Positions 40,611 to 46,122 of a stretch of 46,122 bases of DNA are shown here, piece by piece. A model generated the notes under the pieces. The model was not told where the DNA came from, made no database searches, and was given only the letters and a program-made list of their open reading frames with translations. The position numbers and the translations under genes were made by a program. Within the stretch, counting starts at the first letter, position 1; the number at the start of each line of letters is the position of its first letter. The stretch comes from UBA6921 sp031363085 (GTDB lineage Bacteria > Pseudomonadota > Gammaproteobacteria > SG8-11). The DNA is taken from the NCBI GenBank assembly GCA_031363085.1, contig JANLTU010000113.1, forward strand, positions 1-46,122. Reading direction: 5' to 3'.

Positions 40611-40709
40611 TTCCGGGGTACCGGCGCAGTCGCTCCGCTAGCCCCAGGTCGTTGCTTGTCGTGTAGCGATATCGGTGTCGCGAAGGGCAAATTAAACCTC
40701 CGCCGACCC

Positions 40710-40737
40710 TAAAGCTTTCAGTCGGTCAGTCCGATAG
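40710..40737 (+). promoter_or_regulatory. Sigma-28 promoter of the flagellin gene
   Basis: TAAAGCTT and TCCGATAG are separated by 12 bp, the same spacing as at flgM. It starts 114 bp upstream of the flagellin start, leaving a 5' leader of about 80 nt. The rest of 40611-40823 shows no other clear feature. Confidence 0.75.
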
Positions 40738-40823
40738 GTATGACATCAGTCGGTGTATTCATTGAAATACTGAGGCTGTACATATTCGCTAGTTAAACGA
40801 TCAAATTTTAGAGGTAACTCACC

Positions 40824-41540
40824 ATGTCACAGGTTATTAACACCAACATTTCTGCACTGTTTGCCGGCGTGGCGTTGAACCGATCCAAGAATGCTTTGGA
40901 TGTCGCTCAGCAACGCTTATCTTCGGGCCTGCGCATTAACAGCGCGAAGGATGATCCGACCGGCCTTGGACTGGCATCCGGTTTTGAAGCTACGGCGCGC
41001 GGTGCGACTGCGGCGGCGCGCGGTGTTGCGGACGCCATTTCATCGGCGCAAGTGAGCGATGGCTTTCTGTCGCAAGTTTACGAAATTACGCAAAAACTGC
41101 GTGAAATTGCCGTCATCGCAGGTGGCACGGCGGCGAGTTCCGAAGCGACCGCACTCAATGCCGAAGCCACACGGCTGCGGGCCTTAGTGGGCGCCACGAC
41201 GAGCGTGGTAGTCACCTCGACGGGCACCACACTTGCCACGACCGGCACGACCATCGCCGCAACGGCGGGCTATACGGTGGCTAATCTTGATGCCGATCTC
41301 ACCGCGATCAACAACGGGCGCGCTGCGTTCGGTGCCGACATGTCGCGGTTCCAGGCGGCACTAACCGCGCTGCAGTTCCAGTCGGCGAATGCATGGGCGC
41401 AGTACAGCCGTGTGGCGGATACCGACTATGCCGCAGAAACAGCATCGGCCTCCAAGAACCAGATCCTGCAACAGGCCGGTATCGCGGCGCTGGCGCAAGC
41501 GAACCAGAATCCAGCCTCCGTGTTGGCGCTGTTACGTTAA
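40824..41540 (+). CDS. fliC: Minimal flagellin FliC
   Basis: A 238-residue flagellin. The N-terminal helices (INTNISALFAG, ALDVAQQRLSSGLRINSAKDD at about 29-49) and the C-terminal helix (SRVADTDYAAETASASKNQILQQ then AGIAALAQANQNPASVLALLR) are complete, so D0 and D1 are present. The variable D2/D3 region is replaced by a short Thr/Ala linker around residues 128-155. Typical flagellins have 270-500 residues. The N-terminal motif is also diverged (DDPTGLGLASGFEATARG instead of the usual DDAAGLAIS...). AGAGGT precedes the start and a strong terminator follows, so it looks functional and highly expressed. Confidence 0.92.
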   Translation: MSQVINTNISALFAGVALNRSKNALDVAQQRLSSGLRINSAKDDPTGLGLASGFEATARGATAAARGVADAISSAQVSDGFLSQVYEITQKLREIAVIAGGTAASSEATALNAEATRLRALVGATTSVVVTSTGTTLATTGTTIAATAGYTVANLDADLTAINNGRAAFGADMSRFQAALTALQFQSANAWAQYSRVADTDYAAETASASKNQILQQAGIAALAQANQNPASVLALLR

Positions 41541-41559
41541 TCTTCGTGAGTTGGACGGT

Positions 41560-41588
41560 GCCTAGCCGGGTAACCGGTTAGGCATTTT
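41560..41588 (+). terminator. Rho-independent terminator after flagellin
   Basis: GCCTAGCCGG pairs with CCGGTTAGGC (one G-U) around the GNRA-type loop GTAA, then ATTTTC. It lies 20 bp after the fliC stop codon, so flaG-fliD-fliS probably need read-through or their own promoter. Confidence 0.85.
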
Positions 41589-41608
41589 CAGATCAAGGGG
41601 GGTCAGAA

Positions 41609-41992
41609 ATGATCATCCAGAATGTTATCAACCAGGCCACACCACCTTCCCAGGCAGCCCTGCCTGCACCGGTGGTTTCTAGCGCTGTAGCGGATACTTC
41701 GAAAGCCAGCGCACCTATTGTCGCCGTTGAGCCGGCGCCCCTTAGCACGGAGCAGGTTTCCCCGGAAGTTCTTAAAAATGCAGTCTCGGTTATAAATCAG
41801 GTATTGCAACTGTCGAGCAGCAATCTGCAATTCACCGTTGACAACGAGACCAAGAAACCAATTATCAGGTTGGTGGATACCAAGACCGGTGAGTTGATTC
41901 GCCAGATTCCCTCGGAAGAGACCTTGGCGATTTCACGTTCGATCGACGCGGCCCTGCAACGGCAGGGTCTGCTGTTTCAACAGGTTGCTTAA
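41609..41992 (+). CDS. flaG: FlaG-family protein
   Basis: A 127-residue protein. After a variable, Ala/Pro-rich N-terminus of about 55 residues comes the FlaG domain (NLQFTVDNETKKPIIRLVDTKTGELIRQIPSEETLAISRSI). Its role is not fully settled; in Campylobacter and Pseudomonas related proteins affect filament length. It has a strong AAGGGGGG ribosome binding site and lies 17 bp before fliD. Confidence 0.88.
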   Translation: MIIQNVINQATPPSQAALPAPVVSSAVADTSKASAPIVAVEPAPLSTEQVSPEVLKNAVSVINQVLQLSSSNLQFTVDNETKKPIIRLVDTKTGELIRQIPSEETLAISRSIDAALQRQGLLFQQVA

Positions 41993-42009
41993 GTTAAAGA
42001 GAAAGAAAC

Positions 42010-43428
42010 ATGGCCATCAACGCACTTTCAGGCAGCGGTACGCTGGATGTTACGGCCATCGTCGCTGCGCTGATGGCGGTCGAGCGCCAACCGATCACCA
42101 AACTCGACGCCAAGGAATCGGGCGAAAATTCAAAAATTTCTGCATACGGAATCATCAAGAGCCAAGTCGCGACTTTCCAATCGGCGGTTGCGGCTTTGGG
42201 TAGTACGAGTATCAGTAAATTTTCCGCATTTAAAGCCACGTCTTCCGATGCCGCAACGCTTGCCGCTACGGCCGGAAGCACGGCGGCGGCCGGCACCTAT
42301 ACGTTGAATGTGAGCAGTCTGGCGCAGTCGCAAAAACTGATCGCGACCGGTCAAACCAGCAAAACGACCGCCATCAGCAATGGCACCGCGACGACGGTCA
42401 CGTTCGATTTCGGCACCATCAGCGGTGGCACGCTGACGTCAGGAGCTTACAGCGGCGCGACCTTTACCTCCAACGGTAGCGGCACCAAAAACGTCACAAT
42501 TGATGCAACCAACAACACGTTGGAAGGCATCCGCGATGCGATCAACACCGCGAAGGTCGGCGTGACCGCAAGTATTGTCAACGATGGCAGTGGCACGCCA
42601 TATCGTCTGGCGCTGTCTGCGGATAACAGTGGCGTTAGCAACAGCATTAAAATTACCACCAGCGGTGGGGACGGCACGATCAACACGCTGTTGGCACACG
42701 ATCCGGGCGGGCTGCCCGCCGCGCAACATTTGAACCAGACTATTGCCGCTCAAAATGCGGTTTTCGATGTCAACGGTATCTCAGTTAGCAAAACGTCCAA
42801 TAACGTGACCGACGCCATCGAAGGCGTCACGCTGACCTTGAGTAAAGTTACGACGGCGCCCGTTACCTTGACGGTGGCGCGCGACACCACCGCAGTCACC
42901 GACGCGGCGGCGGCCTTCGTTAAAGGCTTCAATGATTTGTACACTGCGCTAAAAAATGCATCCGCTTTTAAATCTAAGTCGGCGTTGGAAGGGGATGGAA
43001 CCTTGCGCCAGTTGCAGTCGCAACTGCGCACCATTGCCAGCGACGTGGTGAGCGGCGGCACCTTGACAAATTTGTATCAGGCCGGCATCACTTTCAAGGT
43101 GGACGGCACCTTGCAGTTGGACAGTGCCAAACTCAGCGGCGCCCTGGCGACAAACTTCAGCGATGTGGCCAATCTGTTCAATGCGAGCACCGGCTACGCA
43201 ACGAAATTCGATGCGCTGGCCACAGCGACTCTGGCGGCAGGCGGTACGATTCCGGCGCGCATCAGTCGAATCGAAGACAATATTCGCAGGATCGGCGTCG
43301 AACGTGATTCGTTGGAATCGCGCCTCAAAAGCGTTGAGAAAAACTACCGTACTCAATTCAGTCAACTCAATGTATTACTGGGAAGTATGAATCAAACCAG
43401 CGCCTATTTATCCCAGCAACTGAGATAG
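42010..43428 (+). CDS. fliD: Filament cap protein FliD (HAP2)
   Basis: A 472-residue cap protein that folds flagellin onto the growing tip. The N-terminal FliD domain (LDVTAIVAALMAVERQPITKLDAKE at about 11-35), a flagellin-IN-like GTYTLNVSSLAQSQKL segment and the C-terminal coiled part (IEDNIRRIGVERDSLESRLKSVEKNYRTQFSQLNVLLGSM) are present. FliS and a FliT-like chaperone follow directly, as usual. Confidence 0.93.
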   Translation: MAINALSGSGTLDVTAIVAALMAVERQPITKLDAKESGENSKISAYGIIKSQVATFQSAVAALGSTSISKFSAFKATSSDAATLAATAGSTAAAGTYTLNVSSLAQSQKLIATGQTSKTTAISNGTATTVTFDFGTISGGTLTSGAYSGATFTSNGSGTKNVTIDATNNTLEGIRDAINTAKVGVTASIVNDGSGTPYRLALSADNSGVSNSIKITTSGGDGTINTLLAHDPGGLPAAQHLNQTIAAQNAVFDVNGISVSKTSNNVTDAIEGVTLTLSKVTTAPVTLTVARDTTAVTDAAAAFVKGFNDLYTALKNASAFKSKSALEGDGTLRQLQSQLRTIASDVVSGGTLTNLYQAGITFKVDGTLQLDSAKLSGALATNFSDVANLFNASTGYATKFDALATATLAAGGTIPARISRIEDNIRRIGVERDSLESRLKSVEKNYRTQFSQLNVLLGSMNQTSAYLSQQLR

Positions 43429-43453
43429 GTGCCAACATGGGGTCATTATTATC

Positions 43454-43849
43454 ATGAAGTTAAATACTGCCATCGGTTCCTACGCCAAGGTTGGGGTCGA
43501 GTCTGAGGTGTTGGGCGCCAGCCCGCATCGGCTCATCGCGCTGCTGTTTGAAGGTGCACTGCGTGACATTGCCAACGCGCGGAAAAGTATTTCACGCAAT
43601 GATATCCCCGCGAAGGGCGCATCGATCAGCCGGGCCATTTCCATTATTGGAGAAGGACTGAATGGCAGTTTGAATATGGAAGCCGGCGGTGAGCTGGCGC
43701 AGAATCTGCGCCGATTATATGAATACATGACGCTGCGCCTGGCCGAAGCCAATCTGAAAAATGACATCACCATACTGGACGAGACGACACGCTTGCTGAC
43801 TGAATTAAAAGAGGGTTGGGATGGGATTCGCCCTCAGGCAGGCGCTTAG
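43454..43849 (+). CDS. fliS: Flagellin export chaperone FliS
   Basis: A 131-residue helical chaperone that binds the flagellin C-terminus and stops it polymerising in the cytoplasm. The start is followed by YAKVGVESEVLGASPHRLIALLFEGALRDIANAR (about 10-43) and the RRLYEYMTLRLAEANLKND segment, both typical of FliS. It lies 25 bp after fliD. Confidence 0.93.
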   Translation: MKLNTAIGSYAKVGVESEVLGASPHRLIALLFEGALRDIANARKSISRNDIPAKGASISRAISIIGEGLNGSLNMEAGGELAQNLRRLYEYMTLRLAEANLKNDITILDETTRLLTELKEGWDGIRPQAGA

Positions 43850-43893
43850 CGACGAAGCGACAGCAGCGTTTCACGATCCAGTACGCTGCGTAG

Positions 43894-44235
43894 ATGGTTA
43901 CAGCCATGAATATGAGCGCTGCTCAAGCGATCACAAACTATGAAGTACTGTTAGCGCTGACCGGGCAGATGCGCGCTGCAGCGGTGCACGGTGAATGGGA
44001 TCGGTTGATCAGCATCGAGCAGCAACGCAGCCAGTTGCTTGTCGAAATGAAACTGATCGATGCGGTTGTCAAGCTTGATGCAACCCTGCGGCAACGCAAG
44101 ACCCAACTGATCGAGAATATCCTGGCCGACGATACCGAGATTCGCAACCGCACGCAGGTGTGGATGAGCCAGTTGCAGCGCAACATCGACAGCAACAACA
44201 ACGCACAACGCTTACGTCAGACGTACGGCGCCTAG
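43894..44235 (+). CDS. fliT: FliT-like flagellar chaperone
   Basis: A 113-residue, nearly all-helical protein in the position of FliT, the export chaperone for FliD. It has the length and the helix-rich pattern (YEVLLALTGQMRAAAVHGEWDRLISIEQQR) of the weakly conserved FliT family. It starts at ATG 43894 or at 43906; neither has a good ribosome binding site. The name rests mainly on context. Confidence 0.7.
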   Translation: MVTAMNMSAAQAITNYEVLLALTGQMRAAAVHGEWDRLISIEQQRSQLLVEMKLIDAVVKLDATLRQRKTQLIENILADDTEIRNRTQVWMSQLQRNIDSNNNAQRLRQTYGA

Positions 44236-44236
44236 C

Positions 44237-44257
44237 AACAAAACCCCGCCGTTTGTT
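44237..44257. terminator. Small hairpin between convergent genes
   Basis: AACAAA and TTTGTT pair across a 9-nt loop between the fliT-like gene and the convergent methyltransferase gene. The stem is short and A/T-rich, so termination in either direction would be weak. Confidence 0.3.
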
Positions 44258-46122
44258 ATTCCGCTTTTTGAATCCAGAACTGATACATATTGGCGAAGCT
44301 ATCGGGATTCTCTTGTTCGAAAATTTGCCACTGATCAAGCTGTGTGGCGGCGCGGTCATCCGGAAAGCGCTGTTGATAGGTGTGCAGTATTGCGCTTTCG
44401 ATTTCAAAGCCCAGGAATTGCAGTGAGTTGCTATCGAGGAATTGCTTGATGGCGGGCAGTGTCATGCGATGTTCGTGCACGTGGAACAGTAAATCGCGGC
44501 AGGTGCTCATGCTGTAAAAGTCGGGTGATATGAGTGTAGTGCCGAAATCCGCATGGGTGTCTGGTTTCATCAATTCCTGCCGACATCGACGGATATCGTC
44601 AGGCGTTGAACGAAAGCCCTGTGCCGCGACGTAATGAAGAATACGCACAATGTTGCGCCGCGCGATCTCGCTATAAAAGCCGAGTTTCATGAATCCCCCG
44701 GGGCGCAGCATGGACAGCAGTGCGCGCCACCCACGCCACGGATCGGCAAGGTGATGCAGAACACCACTGGACTCAATGACCTCGAAAGTGCGTCCCAGTG
44801 TGGCCAGTTTGAGCAGATCGGCTTGGGCGAACTCGATGGATGTCAGCCCCATTTCAAGCGCCTTGCGCTGGGCATAACTGAGACTGCTCAGGCTCAGATC
44901 GACGGCCAGGATGTGCGCGTCCTGGATGCGCTGCGCGGTTGTAATGGGATGCAGGCCCGTGCCGCAACCGGCAATCAGAATATCGACGCGGCCATGCTGA
45001 CCCGCATGCGTGAACCTCGCATGGGGAAATTTTTGTCGCAGATAATCGTTGAGCGATTTGGCGTCGCCGGCGGGCGCTGTCTTGATCCAGCGCGGATAGG
45101 GGTTTTCTTCGTACTGAGTCTGCACCTGCAACGACACATCATCCTCGATGCGGGTCAACTGCGGTATGGTTGCGCGTAAGCGCCGTTCTGCGGCGGGTTC
45201 GTGCACCTGCTGAAGTAGCAGCGCGGTTACCGCGTCGGGCCAGCGGCGATCCAGAAGTTGGGAGATCTGCGCTACACCGTGCAGCGGGAAGTAGGCCGCG
45301 ACTGCAACCAACCACAGCGCGGGCAGCGGTGTTTTCGTGTCCAGCGCGGCAGTGAGCGAGTCCTTCAAATCGCGCGCTGTTTGCATTTCATCATCGCTGT
45401 ATGCAAACACGTATTCATTGATGAAACACTGGCGCGCCAACGCGCAGTAGAAACGCAACATCAAGGCGTCATTCTCTTCAGGATCGGTTGTTCCGGCGGC
45501 CGCCTCAAGTAAGTGAGACCGTGTCTGCGTCAGAAAACGTTCCATCGCAACGTCGCAGACGGGTGTTGCTTCGAGCAGGGCACACAACAACGGGTCCGTG
45601 GCAACCGACGTGAGTCCCGGTGTCCCGAATAATTTTTGCCTGGACAGTCGCAGCGGCCAGGTGTCGGTGACGCGCGTTAAGCACACCGCGATATCCGGGT
45701 TGAGCTTGACGAGGTTGATGCTCGTTCGTGCAAGCTCGCTGGGTCGGCCCCAAGGCGCGGTCAAGGCGCGCACCATCGCAGCGCGAAGGTCGTTGTCGAC
45801 CTGCGTGAATTCCAGGCGTTTGGCGCAGGCGACAAAGAGGCGTTGAGCTGCTGCAGAATCGTTGCTTTGGAGCGCCTGCATGACGGTGCGCAAAGCCAGC
45901 ATCGACCGGCCTTGCACATGCAGCAGTGACACCAGTGTCTGCAGGGCGTCGACGCAACCCGGCTTGATTATAAGCACTTGGCGGTAGCAGGTTTCCGCTT
46001 CATGCTGCCGGCCGCGACTTTGGAGCATGGTGCCCAGGTTGTAATGCGCGTCCGCGTAATGCGGGTCGAGCTGCAACGCGCGCCCATAGCAGTGCTCGGC
46101 TGCTTCATACTGGCCTAACTGC
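44256..46122 (-). CDS. TPR plus SAM-dependent methyltransferase protein (5' end outside the window)
   Basis: The frame is open to the window edge, so the N-terminus is missing; at least 620 residues are visible. The upstream part has TPR units (QLDPHYADAHYNLGTMLQSRG, then AETCYRQVLIIKP). A long helical stretch follows, then a class I methyltransferase domain with VDILIAGCGTGLHP, ILAVDLSLSSLSYA and GVLHHLADPWRGW. The protein ends IFEQENPDSFANMYQFWIQ. The TPR-methyltransferase architecture is found near flagellar and surface-polysaccharide loci, where it may modify flagellin or a glycan; the substrate is not known. No start codon is expected within the window. Confidence 0.75.
   Translation of the reverse strand, partial: QLGQYEAAEHCYGRALQLDPHYADAHYNLGTMLQSRGRQHEAETCYRQVLIIKPGCVDALQTLVSLLHVQGRSMLALRTVMQALQSNDSAAAQRLFVACAKRLEFTQVDNDLRAAMVRALTAPWGRPSELARTSINLVKLNPDIAVCLTRVTDTWPLRLSRQKLFGTPGLTSVATDPLLCALLEATPVCDVAMERFLTQTRSHLLEAAAGTTDPEENDALMLRFYCALARQCFINEYVFAYSDDEMQTARDLKDSLTAALDTKTPLPALWLVAVAAYFPLHGVAQISQLLDRRWPDAVTALLLQQVHEPAAERRLRATIPQLTRIEDDVSLQVQTQYEENPYPRWIKTAPAGDAKSLNDYLRQKFPHARFTHAGQHGRVDILIAGCGTGLHPITTAQRIQDAHILAVDLSLSSLSYAQRKALEMGLTSIEFAQADLLKLATLGRTFEVIESSGVLHHLADPWRGWRALLSMLRPGGFMKLGFYSEIARRNIVRILHYVAAQGFRSTPDDIRRCRQELMKPDTHADFGTTLISPDFYSMSTCRDLLFHVHEHRMTLPAIKQFLDSNSLQFLGFEIESAILHTYQQRFPDDRAATQLDQWQIFEQENPDSFANMYQFWIQKAE

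Noticed and set aside
40611..40709. Terminator between flgL and fliC
   Set aside because: GGGG and CCCC tracts near 40615-40650 can pair only over a long, poorly matched stem with no T-run.
40824..41540. Flagellin as a deletion-bearing pseudogene
   Set aside because: Both ends are conserved in one frame, and a sigma-28 promoter, good ribosome binding site and terminator frame the gene, so a compact functional flagellin is more likely.
1..46122. CRISPR arrays, insertion sequences, prophage genes
   Set aside because: No regularly spaced repeats, transposase, integrase or phage structural genes were recognised; the only mobile-element traces are the tRNA-linked repeats and REP-like units reported above.

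Overview
The window reads as chromosomal DNA of a flagellated, moderately GC-rich Gram-negative proteobacterium, most likely a gammaproteobacterium. The support is the gene order flgN-flgM-flgA / cheV-cheR / flgBCDEFGHIJKL / fliC-flaG-fliD-fliS (the Pseudomonas/Vibrio arrangement), sigma-54 and sigma-28 type promoter motifs in the places that layout predicts, and P-ring and L-ring genes. No rRNA or other taxonomic marker is present, so genus and order remain open.

Layout. (1) 1-2.6 kb: an upstream spacer with strong inverted repeats, serB, a small secreted TPR protein, and on the minus strand a secreted protein whose predicted mature N-terminus is His, resembling polysaccharide-monooxygenase-like (histidine-brace) proteins with two EF-hands and a C-terminal anchor. 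(2) 2.8-8.9 kb: a Tat-type flavin amine oxidase, then a MacAB-like export operon (adaptor, ATPase, two permeases). (3) 9.2-15.0 kb: a four-helix membrane protein with a terminator, an ArnT-like GT39 glycosyltransferase, and mfd on the minus strand. (4) 15.1-15.8 kb: a small island with a 5'-truncated higB and an intact higA, bracketed by a 26-bp direct repeat whose distal copy covers the 3' end of a tRNA-Ala(CGC) gene.

(5) 16.0-21.2 kb: a tight operon of Pit-family transporter, radical SAM ArsS, ArsM-type methyltransferase, TIGR04283 and TIGR04282 glycosyltransferases and a TVP38 membrane protein, overlapping a VOC gene. This is the organisation of arsenosugar biosynthesis: arsenite would be methylated by ArsM, ArsS would attach a 5'-deoxyadenosyl group, and the glycosyltransferases would elaborate the product. 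A second methyltransferase, an EamA transporter, an alpha/beta hydrolase, a small DUF6176-like protein and a MerA-like flavoprotein (without the MerA mercury-binding cysteines) follow to 26.0 kb; their link to arsenic is inference.

(6) 26.1-44.2 kb: the flagellar and chemotaxis cluster. Minus strand: flgA, flgM, flgN, ycgR. Plus strand: cheV-cheR, flgB to flgL, fliC, flaG, fliD, fliS and a fliT-like gene. Peculiarities are a minimal flagellin (238 aa), a FlgJ with only the rod-binding domain, REP-like palindromes before flgB and between flgH and flgI, and extra copies of the 3' coding ends of flgD and flgH lying just downstream of those genes. (7) 44.3-46.1 kb: a minus-strand TPR plus SAM-methyltransferase gene that runs off the window.

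Most interesting: the arsenosugar locus, the LPMO-like protein, the tRNA-Ala/higBA mini-island, and the duplicated gene ends with REP elements inside the flagellar operon.
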